The position numbers were made by a program, and so were the translations under genes. Of a DNA stretch of 64,000 nt, positions 1 to 9,523 are shown piece after piece. The stretch covers positions 15,904,910 to 15,968,909 of the forward strand of contig OY720350.1 of assembly GCA_963082975.1 (NCBI GenBank), given 5' to 3'. This DNA comes from Labia minor (taxonomy: Eukaryota; Arthropoda; Insecta; Dermaptera; Spongiphoridae). The notes beneath the pieces are model-generated. The model was not told the DNA's origin, did not search any database, and was given only the letters and a program-made list of their open reading frames with translations. The first letter of the stretch is position 1. The number at the start of each line of letters is the position of its first letter.

Positions 1-172
1 AAAGTGGGCCCAATTATCTTGTCTACACACATATATACACACACACAGACATTTTTCTCAACCTTAGTGAAAGTTCATTGAAAGTTTCAGGAACCTTCAA
101 AACGTATAAAAACATCAAAATCTCGACATCTAAAATTTTCGTATTCGCAATACTATCTCTGGCGAGATAGTA
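1..172 (-). mobile_element. Helentron-like repeat family H1, partial copy
   Basis: This is the 5' part of the ~600-bp family H1, on the minus strand and cut by the window edge or by truncation. It holds the family's CA-rich microsatellite (about 25-50), the conserved block complementary to AGATTTTGATGTTTTTATAC (about 95-125), and the 5'-terminal palindrome ACTATCTC-TGGC-GAGATAGT at 152-171. Other copies lie at 13979, 22617, 33679, 35889, 37741, 41751, 48179 and 53614. Family assignment is from alignment by eye; the Helentron class is inferred from full copies. Confidence 0.75.
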
Positions 173-632
173 ACTATCTCTGGAGTAGTAAAAATTAAGT
201 AATATTACTGACCTTACAAGTGGAATTATTTTTTTTTTATATATATAAAATAATTATAATACTATTATTTAATTAAACAGTTGTATTTTGTCATAGTTCT
301 CTATAAATATCCATGGAACATTTGCATAAATTTTTGTAGAGAGTAAAATTTTTTTCTATTATTCTCATTTAAAATTCATATACGTATAAATTGACAAAAT
401 TATGAACTTACTATATAGATTGTAAATAATTCACTAAAATATCGATTTTTTTTTAACCTTTAAAGGATTCTCTTTAAAATTATTTAGAATATATTAAACA
501 GTATTTGTAATAGTAATAATAATAACAATAATAATAATTTTATATTTTAAAATTATGAAAAATATATTATATGAAATTTCATAATCGTTGATAAATGGGA
601 TGATGACGTTCATTGATTTTTTTCTTTTTTTA
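173..632. other. AT-rich spacer
   Basis: Low-complexity AT-rich DNA with short TA and AAT runs. I see no gene, RNA or recognisable transposon here. Confidence 0.5.
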
Positions 633-676
633 ACCTGAAAAAGTGCCCGACTATTGAAAAAGGCTTCCCACCCCTG
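633..676 (-). repeat. Isolated hAT-like terminus
   Basis: The segment ends in GGCTTCCCACCCCTG, whose complement CAGGGGTGGGAAGCC looks like a hAT terminal inverted repeat (CAG start, G-rich block). No partner end or target duplication was found nearby, so this is probably a relic. The call rests only on similarity to the general hAT pattern. Confidence 0.3.
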
Positions 677-1736
677 ATTATAAATATTTAAATATTTTTT
701 TAAAAATTGGGATGCAGGTTAAGAATTAGAAATACAATGTTTGAATTTATTTTTTCTTTCAATAAGAATACATAATAATTAATTACTTATATGATAAGGT
801 ATTTTTTTAGAAATGAAAAACATGTGTATATAAAAATCTTGAAATTCTCACCGATATTATTTCATATTTTTATAATCTGCTTTCTAAAGAATTCGCTTAT
901 TTCATTATTAATGATTTATTAAATTAAGGAATATTAATTATTTATTAGCATCTAAAAGCACAAAAACTATTAACCAATAGTGGACTTTGTTTTAATCATC
1001 AGTCAGATTAATTTAATTATTTATCAATATTTATTTATTATTATTTAAGTATAAATATATACCTACATCTGTATTTAATTGTATATTATGGACATTTACT
1101 TTTTTTTTATTTTTAAATAAAGAAAATATTTATATATATATATATATATAGGCATTTATAGAAAGAAATTTTATAAGATTAAAAATGTTAAATTTATAAA
1201 TGCATATTGATTGATTTTAAATAAAGATATGTTATCATTAATCAACCCTTCAACAGGAAATTCGATTCATTCTTAGTTATTTCATTTCCTTCTATTAAAA
1301 TAAATTATCTAGAATAATAAATAATTTAACGACATTCAATTCTCTTAATTATATAGAAAAATTTCTTTGTTTTTCTATTTAATAACATAATCATTAATTG
1401 TTTGTTATTTTTCTCCTATGCATATCATTAAGTAATATAAAAACAATTTTGTTCATTTGATTTGACAATTTATTTTAAAATATAGTAATGCCCGTCAATA
1501 AAATATCAAAAAAATTTTTTTAGGGAATAGATGAGAATAATTAACCACATTTATTCATTTTATTGTAGTAATTACTTCTAAAATAATGTCTCTATAATTA
1601 AGATTTTATAATGTTTTAATAATATATTTACCCCTTTTATTCTTTTTCTTTGAATTTCTTAAATTAATAGTCACTGTATTTCTTGTATTCACCATTCTCA
1701 TTTTCTTCTCTGCTCCATATATTTTCTATTTTCTAG
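677..1736. other. AT-rich spacer
   Basis: AT-rich DNA with a (TA)n run near 1133-1151. Nothing codes in the first 950 bases. The last 60 bases are pyrimidine-rich on the + strand and lead into the candidate exon at 1737. Confidence 0.5.
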
Positions 1737-1823
1737 AGATAAGTATCTATCAGAAGCAGGTGAAGCTACTGATTCCTCGAAACACGTACGCACTGCCGCT
1801 TCGACTCCCTGCAGCTAAAAGAT
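1737..1823 (+). CDS. Candidate 87-bp internal exon, function unknown
   Basis: An 87-base stretch of near-balanced composition stands out from the AT desert. It is preceded by a long pyrimidine tract ending in TTTTCTAG (1729-1736), a good splice acceptor, and followed by GTAAGA (1824-1829), a good donor. One frame is open through the whole stretch. Reading from 1739 it begins ISIYQKQVKLLIPRN and continues TYALPLRLPAAKR, leaving one base for the next exon. The length is a multiple of three and both junctions would be phase 1, as expected of a symmetric exon. I do not recognise the protein. Chance cannot be excluded at this length; transcript data would decide. Confidence 0.3.
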
Positions 1824-2243
1824 GTAAGAAAGAGAGAGAGAGAAAGAATGAAAATGTCCGGAGAAAGGACGGGACACACACTTAAAAAAAAACAAAAAAA
1901 AAAACATTATCTTAATTAAGTTCCAGAAACTAATAGGTAGAATAAAATTACCGTCATCCCAAAGATATAGTATGGTAAGAGAATTATGGTATGTGCAAGA
2001 AGTTGATCGAAAAATATATTATTCTATGCATAATTACATTCGAAAAGAATCGTTCGAAGAAACAGTTCTTTTACCGAGCTCTAAAAAGGAAATTAAATTA
2101 AAATTATTAACAATATTTCTTTGAAAAGATGTTAGGAATTAATTGCTTTCCTTATATTTATAATATACAATTTATTATAAAGATTTGATAAAATTATTTA
2201 TTAAAATTTATTTTTTGAAGTACTATAAATTTTTCAAGATATA
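1824..2243. other. Purine-rich then AT-rich spacer
   Basis: A GA-rich stretch (1830-1880) is followed by AT-rich DNA up to the mariner. I see no gene. Confidence 0.4.
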
Positions 2244-2689
2244 CGAGGGTGTGGTGAAAAGTTTCCGGCCTAACCAAGAAAAACGGTGTTTTTAAATTTA
2301 TTTTTTGCTTTATTTTTCAACATTCAGGATAGCTGAGACCTGTACGATGTCAGCTGAACGTGTGCGAAATATTTTGCACAACCATTTGAACATGGAAAGC
2401 TGTGTGCAACGTGGGTGCCGCGTTTGCTAACGTTAGACCAAAAATTGCTTCGAAAAACCATTTCTACCGACAATTTGGCGCTGTGGGCGTAATCCAAACG
2501 AATTTTTGCGTCGATTCATAACTGTTGATGAGACTTAAATTTAATTTAATTAATTAACTAACTAAATTAGAACAACGTTATGAGAAATGTATCAGTGTTG
2601 ATGGAGATTATGTTGAAAAATAGAGCAAAAATAAAATTTACAAACATCGTTTTTCTTGGTCAGGCCGGAAACTTTTCACCCCACCCTCG
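2244..2689 (+). mobile_element. Mariner deletion derivative (MITE-like), copy 1
   Basis: The element is bounded by TA dinucleotides (2242-2243, 2690-2691). Its terminal inverted repeats begin CGAGGGTG and share AAAGTTTCCGGCCT and CCAAGAAAAACG, which identifies Tc1/mariner. Inside are remnants of a mariner transposase: from 2347 a frame starting MSAERVRNILHNHLNM, a frameshifted middle, then NPNEFLRRFITVDE close to the first catalytic Asp, then a jump straight to the C-terminal GDYVEK end (about 2600-2622). The catalytic core is gone, so it cannot move itself. The same internal junction occurs at 60556-60960 and a shorter form at 46190-46495, so the deleted form itself was amplified. Confidence 0.88.
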
Positions 2690-2691
2690 TA

Positions 2692-3256
2692 TGAATGTAG
2701 GGATATAGAAGAAGATCCATTTGGAAAGTAATCTAAAGGACATTTTACTTACGATAAAAATATTCATAACAAGTTTATGTTTTTTTTTTCATAATTTCAA
2801 ATAATGGTCTTTTTTTTTTCTTCTAATCTTTGATCTGAATTGAAGATGCTGCCAGTTTAGTGATTCTTCACTTTGATGTTCGATCCTAGATAAAATAATA
2901 ATTTTGAAATTAGAATTAATGTTAGAATAAATTCTTAGTGATTATAAATATATTACTTAAATTAAATAAATAAATATCCTGAGATAAATTGATTTTGGAA
3001 TTAATCATAATATTGTATAATATAAAAAATAAATTTTATTATGCTTTGCTCAGAAATAAAATATATTATTATTATAAATTTCTTTCCTTTATGTTTCAAT
3101 AATATATCATTTGTAAACTTGAAAATTCAAAATTACCTAGAAATTTATTTAAGAATTATATATGTATAAAATAATAAAAACAAAAATAAATAATTTCGGG
3201 AAAAATCAATCTTATTATTGGTAAATGTTTTAATTGAAAAATTACACGATTTAATA
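2692..3256. other. AT-rich spacer
   Basis: AT-rich DNA with no open frame of note and no recognised repeat. Confidence 0.5.
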
Positions 3257-3264
3257 GTCTAGAG
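3257..3264. repeat. 8-bp target-site sequence, left flank of hAT copy L
   Basis: GTCTAGAG directly precedes the CAGTGG end of the element. It fits the Buster-type nnnTAnnn pattern. It does not equal the right flank TTCTAGAC (6537-6544), but it is the exact complement of CTCTAGAC at 9110-9117, beside the other copy. Confidence 0.75.
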
Positions 3265-3970
3265 CAGTGGTTCTTAAACTGTGGTCCGCGGACCCCTGGG
3301 GGTCCGCGAAGCCTTTACTGGGGGTCCGCGGTCCTCGGAAAAAAATCATCGTAAAAATATATACATATATAAATATTTAAAGTTCATTGTGTAACTATAT
3401 CCTCCTAGAGAATTACGGCTATAATTTAATACTATTAATAATACTATTTTATTTTATTAAATTGATAATTATGTCAATTAATTTTTTGTGAATAAATAAA
3501 CATATATAAAAAACTATATATAAAATTTGAATTTTCATCCATTCATTCATTTAAAATCATTTTTCGATTGTTCCTTTAAAATAACCCCTCTTAGGGGCTC
3601 GGAAGGGGAGGCATATAAGGGAATTTTCTTTCACTTTGTTATTGGGGAAAACCAGGGGAGGGGACAGTCTTACCCGGAAAAACCCAAATTGTCAGCGTCC
3701 ACTCTGGGGTTTTAAACAGTTTTAAAGCAAATGTTAATTATAAGTTCATTTCTCAACGAGTTGTATCTTTAAATTATTTTTATTAATTTAATTAATTATA
3801 ATTAAATTATAGCTAATAATAGTTTATTATAGCTAATAATTTTTTTTAATTTTTAGTGTAATTTGCATGATCATTATTTTATAAAAACACTAAACACATT
3901 TTGCAATTTCCCAGAAAGGCTGTTTTTGAGAGTAAGTATAAGTTAGTTTTATGAATAAAAAATATTTATT

Positions 3971-4060
3971 TTAATAATATTTTAGAATCAAATTACGAAA
4001 TTAATAATATTTTAGAATCAAATTACGAAATTAATAATATTTTAGAATCAAATTACGAAA
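3971..4060. repeat. Three perfect 30-bp tandem repeats inside hAT copy L
   Basis: Three identical 30-base units begin TTAATAATATTTTAG and end ATTACGAAA. They lie 231 bp upstream of the transposase ATG, in the likely promoter/leader. A looser repeat built on AAAATGATTTAAAACATT follows at 4087-4202. The mirror copy is at 11594-11683. Such arrays can be transposase binding sites or simple slippage; the sequence does not say which. Confidence 0.85.
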
Positions 4061-4290
4061 TATATTTATTATATAAATTAATATTCATTTAAAATGATAT
4101 TAAATCATTTATTTAAAATGATTTAAAACATTTATTAAAATGATTTAAAACATTCATTTAAAATGATATTAAAACATTCATTTAAAATCATATTAAAACA
4201 TAGCTAGTAAATAATAATTCGTTATATTTATATTATATTTATATTATATTTATATTATTGTAGTTCAATGTTAATAAATTACTCCATAAA

Positions 4291-6150
4291 ATGGATCGTT
4301 GGCTACAAACTGGTTCAACACAGAAACGGAAAGAATCAGATGATGAGGCATCAACAGCAAACTCTACCAAGAAACGCAAAACTAGAAAATATTCGGATGA
4401 TTATTTATCATTTGGATTTACTTATATTTGCAACAATGATGTGGAAAGACCAGTCTGCGTTCTATGTCAGGAAAGTTTATCCAATGAAAGTATGAAACCT
4501 GCTAATCTCAGACGTCATTTACAAACAAAGCACAGCGAGCATGTTAGTAAGTCTATCGAATTTTTTAAAATGAAAAAAGAAGAACTTAATTCAAGTCAGA
4601 AATTGATGGTAAAGACGGGATCTGGTGGTATGAGTAAGAAAGCAGTAATGGCATCATATGAAGTAGCTCTACTTATTGCTAAAGCAGGAAAGCCGCATAA
4701 TATAGCAGAGCAATTAATTCTTCCTGCTACAAAAGTAATTACAAATATAATGTTAGGAACTAAAGCAGCAAACGATATAAATTTGATTTCATTATCAAAT
4801 GATACGGTTAAGAATAGGATTGAAGACATGTCATGTAATATAAAAGAAGAATTAATATCGAGAGTGCGCAAAAGTCACTATTACTCATTACAATTGGATG
4901 AAAGTACTGATGTCACTAATAATGCCAATTTGTTAGCTTTCATTAGATATGAGTTTGAAAATCAAATACAAGAAGATGTATTGTTTTGTGATTCACTACC
5001 TTCACGAACGACAGCTAATGACATATTTAACAGTTTGAATAATTTTATAACCGAAAATGAAATAGAGTGGCCAAAATGTGTTGGAATTTGCACTGATGGT
5101 GCTCGTGCAATGTCAGGTACAAGAACTGGATTGATTGCTCTTATTAAAAATGTTGCGCCTCAGGTTGTTTGGAATCATTGCTGCATTCACAGAGAATCAT
5201 TAGCAGCCAAAAATATGTCACCAGATTTGAAAAGAACATTAGACGAAGTAGTTAAAATTGTCAATTTCATTAAGGCTCGTCCACTTAATTCCAGAGTTTT
5301 TAAAATTTTGTGTGAGGAAATGGGTAGTCAACATACACATTTATTATTACATACAGATGTACGTTGGTTGTCCCGCGGGAAAGTACTCATTCGCCTTTTT
5401 GAGCTTCGAGATGAAATACGATTGTTTTTAATAGATGCGCATTTTGAACTGACCGAATGTTTCAATGATTTTATCTGGTTAGCTAAGGTGGCTTACTTGA
5501 CTGATATTTTTACAAAATTGAACGAACTTAATTTGAGCCTGCAAGGTACTGTTGTAAATATATTTAAAGTTGAAGATAAAATAGAAGCAATGATTAAAAA
5601 AATCGACTTGTGGTCGAAACGCATCCAGAACGGTGTATATGAGTCTTTTCCAACTCTCAATGATTTCATAGAAAGCTCCAGTGAAAAATTGCTTAATCAA
5701 ACGCGTCAATTATTTGTTGAACATTTAATTACTTTGAAAAGCAACTTCAGGAAGTATTTTTCTACTCCTGATCCTTGCAATAACTGGATCAGAGATCCAT
5801 TTAATATGGAAATTACAAATGCTAAACATTTATCTGCACCTGAACAAGATATTCTCGTGGAATTATCATGTGATACAACTTATAAACTAAAATTTAACAA
5901 AACTGAATTGAGCAACTTTTGGTTACTTCTCAGGTCAGATTATCCTGCGCTTGCAAATAAAGCACTTCAACACTTGATTCCATTCTGCACAACATATTTA
6001 TGCGAACAAGCTTTTTCGGTACTATTTTATATTAAGTCTAAATATAGAAACAAATTAAATGTAGAGCCGGATCTTAGATTAAAAGTTTCCAATATTAAGC
6101 CAGATATTGAGATTCTTGTTTCAAGAAAACAACTGCATACATCTCATTAA
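4291..6150 (+). CDS. hAT transposase, Buster/SPIN-like (ZBED5/SCAND3 relative), 619 aa
   Basis: An intact intronless transposase that should cut the element out and join it to an 8-bp target. The N-terminus is basic and nucleus-like (KKRK at 27-30). A BED-type zinc finger follows: C56, C59, H76, H81. The RNase H-like core has its first Asp at D203 (LDESTD), its second at D269 (CTDGARAMSG), the C-x-x-H motif of the insertion domain at C297-H300, W359 in VRWLSRG, and the final Glu at E572 in TTYLCEQAFS, where the C-terminal hAT dimerisation region begins. The length is normal for Buster-type enzymes. The ATG at 4291 begins MDRWLQTGS, a start typical of BED-hAT proteins; no longer in-frame start is evident. 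No stop or frameshift interrupts it, so activity is plausible. Family relation to domesticated vertebrate ZBED5 and SCAND3 is from general knowledge of these motifs. Confidence 0.93.
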   Translation: MDRWLQTGSTQKRKESDDEASTANSTKKRKTRKYSDDYLSFGFTYICNNDVERPVCVLCQESLSNESMKPANLRRHLQTKHSEHVSKSIEFFKMKKEELNSSQKLMVKTGSGGMSKKAVMASYEVALLIAKAGKPHNIAEQLILPATKVITNIMLGTKAANDINLISLSNDTVKNRIEDMSCNIKEELISRVRKSHYYSLQLDESTDVTNNANLLAFIRYEFENQIQEDVLFCDSLPSRTTANDIFNSLNNFITENEIEWPKCVGICTDGARAMSGTRTGLIALIKNVAPQVVWNHCCIHRESLAAKNMSPDLKRTLDEVVKIVNFIKARPLNSRVFKILCEEMGSQHTHLLLHTDVRWLSRGKVLIRLFELRDEIRLFLIDAHFELTECFNDFIWLAKVAYLTDIFTKLNELNLSLQGTVVNIFKVEDKIEAMIKKIDLWSKRIQNGVYESFPTLNDFIESSSEKLLNQTRQLFVEHLITLKSNFRKYFSTPDPCNNWIRDPFNMEITNAKHLSAPEQDILVELSCDTTYKLKFNKTELSNFWLLLRSDYPALANKALQHLIPFCTTYLCEQAFSVLFYIKSKYRNKLNVEPDLRLKVSNIKPDIEILVSRKQLHTSH

Positions 6151-6185
6151 ATATGTAAGTTATATTTAATGAGATAGATGCAGTT
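6131..6185 (+). other. Long hairpin spanning the transposase stop codon
   Basis: Arms at 6131-6154 and 6162-6185 pair at 22 of 24 positions around a 7-base loop (GTAAGTT). The TAA stop (6148-6150) sits in the left arm. In RNA this would be a stable stem at the CDS/3' UTR junction. It may affect 3' processing or translation end; no function is proven. Confidence 0.7.
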
Positions 6186-6536
6186 ATTTTTTAAAATATT
6201 TCTTATTTAATATTTTCTGAAAAAAATTATAAAATATTTATATGAATTTAATGTAAGTACCCATTATAATTTGTGAGATTTGTTGCTATGACAATGTTTG
6301 TATTTTCTTTCTTCAATATTATAATTTCTAATAAAATGTGTTCTACAATATGCAAAAAAATCGTTATTCACCAATCACTGTTAGAAATATTCATCATATA
6401 TCCTTGTCCTTATGAGATCGTAAGCCAGAAATTAATTAATAAAATGACGTAAAGTACCTAAAGTTGTGATGGGGGTCCGTCAAAAAAAATTTTTTCAAGT
6501 GGGGGTCCGTGGAGTACATAAGTTTAAGAACCTATG

Positions 6537-6544
6537 TTCTAGAC
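6537..6544. repeat. 8-bp target-site sequence, right flank of hAT copy L
   Basis: TTCTAGAC follows the CCTATG end. It shares only the TCTAGA core with the left flank, but is the exact complement of GTCTAGAA at 12390-12397, on the far side of the other copy. Confidence 0.75.
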
Positions 6545-7307
6545 CACATAAAAACCCCGGGATAAAAAATGTTTTTATACATTTTAATTTTGTTTTTTTT
6601 ACGGCTCAATGATAATAGACGTTAATTTACATTCTTCTCAAATATTCAATGTATTATCCTTTGTGATTGATTATATAATCATATTATTTTTCTACTGTTT
6701 CATATTTTACTTATGATTTATTCCTTTAAATCCTCTTTGATACTAAATATATTTTTTTCTAAGTACTATTTAATTTCTAATTGTATTTATTTTGGCTCTC
6801 TTAATATATTTATATCTTCCCAGTAAACATAATTTTAAAATATATAAAAATATTCTAAACCCTTTCATAGTAATAATAATAATTATTATTATTATTATGT
6901 TTAATAATATAATATTGTATATAGTATATAATTGAACTTTCGTGCAACTTTCAATTATTTTTATTATTCATTTAGTATCAATTAAAATTATAAAGATTTT
7001 AATCATTCAAAATTCTGTGGAATATTCTTTATTAACAAATATAAATAGCATTCAAATGGTTTTTTCAGAGAAAACAATCAAAAAAAAAAATTATAGAATA
7101 TAATAAATATTATATTTAGTATAGTACCTATACGTATATAAAATGATTCCATCTTTTAATGTTATTATTTCTATTTTTACCATCTATTCATTGCTCTTTA
7201 AATATATATTGTATATCAGAGTCCTTGATTACAACAAAAATAACAGGAGTATACTAATACTTATAATAACAAATTATACACTACAAAATAACAGAACATA
7301 CATTAAA
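6545..7307. other. AT-rich spacer
   Basis: AT-rich DNA with AAT/ATT runs near 6870-6900. I see no gene. Confidence 0.5.
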
Positions 7308-7944
7308 ATAAGTTGACCCACCAAACAAATTTCACATGTGGAGATTTTTACATATCTCCACGAATCATGCATTTTCTTAACAGAAAAAAGTATTTTTAGC
7401 ATGATGTCTGTCCGTCCGTCTGTCCGTCTGCCCATCCGTCCGTCCGTATAGATGTGTACAGCCTGAACGGCTCAACCGATTTTGATGAAATTTGGTATAT
7501 TTACTTAATGCATCAGTGGGATGAATTGATCAACTTTTGGTACAAATCCGGAAACCGGAAGTGGTAGTATTAGCGATCGACGATAGGAAGGGAAGGGTTA
7601 TTTTCACACCAAATTTTACATGAGGAGATTTTTTTACATATCACCACGAATGTATTGGTTTTATCCTCGGGAAAAATCATCTTCATTATGTTTTTCTTAA
7701 TTTAAAATTATATGACGTCACCCAGCCCTTCATGACGTCACAGCCTCGGGTAACGCCGGCAACGCCGGCTACTTCAGCTATATATTATAAATAAAATAAA
7801 ATTAAAAATATTTATGTTATATGCCTATCTGTTTTTTATTACATTAATAGATATATTAAAATTATTTGAAATTGTTTCTGTAGCTGGAAATTAATTTATT
7901 TCAAACCGTCGGTCGGTTCGGACCTGGCCACAGGTCAACTTATT
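7308..7944 (+). mobile_element. Helentron-like repeat family H2, copy a
   Basis: A non-autonomous element. Its 3' end has CCGTCGGTCGG (7906-7916), the hairpin GACCTG-GCCA-CAGGTC (7921-7936), then AACTTATT. Inside are a GTCCGTCCGTCTG minisatellite (7407-7447), the motif CCGATTTTGATGAAATTTGG (about 7477-7496) and GACGTCA boxes near 7715-7740. The 5' terminus is missing: instead AAGTTGACC (7311-7319), the complement of the family's own 3' end, abuts internal sequence. The other copy (39244-39806, minus) keeps the 5' end, which starts ACCGACCGACG, the inverse of CGTCGGTCGGT. Helentron class is inferred from this layout. Confidence 0.7.
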
Positions 7945-8567
7945 TTCATAAGGCAAAATAAAAATCAAAAAAAAAACAAAGAATAAAGATAGATAAATTT
8001 AAACAATTTTTAATTTTTATATTTATATGAAATATGGAGGATTTGTTTTTAATAAAAAAAAAAATTGTTTGATTGTCCCATCAATCAATAGAAAATTTAT
8101 ATCTGCGTCGAATTTATGATACAATCACATTTCAGTCTTCTTTAGTTTAAATTAAAGACATAAAAGTTTTTTCCCGTTAGCCTTCCAATGAATCTTTCGA
8201 CCAAAATCATTTGTTTTCAATAAGTCTATTGATTCATTCTTATAATCAAAGAATTGTTTGTGATTCGCTCTACTAATTCAATGTTTTAAGTTGCATTCTT
8301 TAATAAATTCAATCCACAAACCGTTTTCCTCTTTCAAAAAGAATCGATCATTTCATTATATTCTAAGATGTATTGAAGATTGTAGACTAGTAGAATGGTA
8401 GCTTCTTTGGTCCGACTTACTTTAAAATTTAATTTAATATTGAGGCAGTAATAAAAATTCGATGATTCGTAAATATAGATTTAGATTATAAAGGATAAAT
8501 TAAAAAAGGAATAAAATGAAAAAAAAAATTGATTTTCATTATTAATAATGATATTCTAAATTCTATA
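7945..8567. other. AT-rich spacer
   Basis: AT-rich, with a slightly more complex stretch at 8090-8430 and no convincing open frame. Nothing recognised. Confidence 0.45.
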
Positions 8568-8575
8568 CAATGGGC

Positions 8576-8888
8576 CACAGATTCCCAAAGTGTACACTTC
8601 CAACAGCCATCTATCCAGGGAGTCGTTGGGGAAAATTTTATTACTTTTTTATTTTGAGTTCAATATTTAATTTCATTAATTCAAACAACAATGTTTCTAA
8701 TTTACTCTTTTCTTTAATAAATTTTATGAAAAAAGTGAAAAAGAATCATGAATAAATAATTATATCTTTTTGTTTAATTGCTATTAAAAAATAATTAATA
8801 CAAAAAATTAATTTTCACGGGGTTCTGAGTAATATTTTTTTTTTTTAGAAAAGTAGGTGATTGATAAAATAAGTTTAGGAATCACTAA
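8576..8888 (-). mobile_element. Possible decayed hAT MITE
   Basis: The left end (CACAGATTCCCAAAGTG) and the complement of the right end (TTAGTGATTCCTAAAC) resemble each other and general hAT ends. Flanking 8-mers do not match (CAATGGGC against CTCTAGAC). If real, its right end abuts the CTCTAGAC that borders the next MITE. Confidence 0.35.
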
Positions 8889-8896
8889 CTCTAGAC

Positions 8897-9109
8897 CAGT
8901 GATTCTCAACTTTTTTTTTTACCGCGGCACACTTTTAACGGTTTGAAAATTTGACGGCACACAAAGAAAAAGATAAGTGTAAAAGGTTACCATATTGAAA
9001 AAAGTGGTCCCAAAAACGGTTTACCTATTTTTTTATTTTTTTTAGAACCAAATTGAAAAAATTTAGAAAAAAAGTCGGAAATATTTAAGAGCCTCATTGA
9101 GAATCACTG
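8897..9109 (-). mobile_element. hAT MITE with perfect 8-bp target duplication
   Basis: A 213-bp element with ends CAGTGATTCTCAA and the exact complement TTGAGAATCACTG. It is flanked by CTCTAGAC on both sides (8889-8896 and 9110-9117), a perfect nnnTAnnn duplication. The interior (GCGGCACACTTTTAACGG, GACGGCACAC) is SPIN/Buster-like. There is no coding capacity. Its right-hand duplication is also the flank of hAT copy R, so the two elements share one target site. Confidence 0.87.
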
Positions 9110-9468
9110 CTCTAGACCATAGGTTCTTAAACTTATGTACTCCACGGACCCCCACTTGAAAAAATTTTTTTTGACGGACCCCCATCACAACTTTAGGTAC
9201 TTTACGTCATTTTATTAATTAATTTCTGGCTTACGATCTCATAAGGACAAGGATATATGATGAATATTTCTAACAGTGATTGGTGAATAACGATTTTTTT
9301 GCATATTGTAGAACACATTTTATTAGAAATTATAATATTGAAGAAAGAAAATACAAACATTGTCATAGCAACAAATCTCACAAATTATAATGGGTACTTA
9401 CATTAAATTCATATAAATATTTTATAATTTTTTTCAGAAAATATTAAATAAGAAATATTTTAAAAAAT

Positions 9469-9523
9469 AACTGCATCTATCTCATTAAATATAACTTACA
9501 TATTTAATGAGATGTATGCAGTT
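9469..9523 (-). other. Stop-codon hairpin of hAT copy R
   Basis: The mirror image of the hairpin at 6131-6185: 24-base arms, two mismatches, 7-base loop, with the stop codon in one arm. Confidence 0.7.

Larger units (their letters stand above)
3265..6536 (+). mobile_element. Full-length hAT (Buster/SPIN-like) transposon, copy L
   Basis: A 3,272-bp autonomous element. Its ends are CAGTGGTTCTTAAACT at the left and the complement of CATAGGTTCTTAAACT at the right, followed inward by GGACCCC-rich subterminal blocks. This resembles the SPIN/Buster group, whose ends read CAGCGGTTCTC and are G/C-rich inside. The single transposase gene lies at 4291-6150. The 5' leader (3300-4290) holds a GC-rich patch near 3590-3720 and tandem repeats; the 3' leader has a hairpin at the stop codon. 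By eye the copy at 9118-12389 has the same length and sequence, so insertion was recent or conversion has kept the copies alike. All visible functional parts are intact. Confidence 0.93.

Noticed and set aside
3527..3715. 62-codon frame in the hAT leader, repeated at 11939-12127
   Set aside because: It is present twice only because the element is. No ATG-context or family support; lies in the untranslated leader.
3971..4060. Regular 30-bp direct repeats as a CRISPR-like array
   Set aside because: There is no unique spacer between units; they are plain tandem repeats within a eukaryotic transposon.
4596..4871. Open frames on the opposite strand of the transposase genes (4596-4871, 5479-5709 and mirrors)
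   Set aside because: They are antisense shadows of a well-supported CDS and show no motif.
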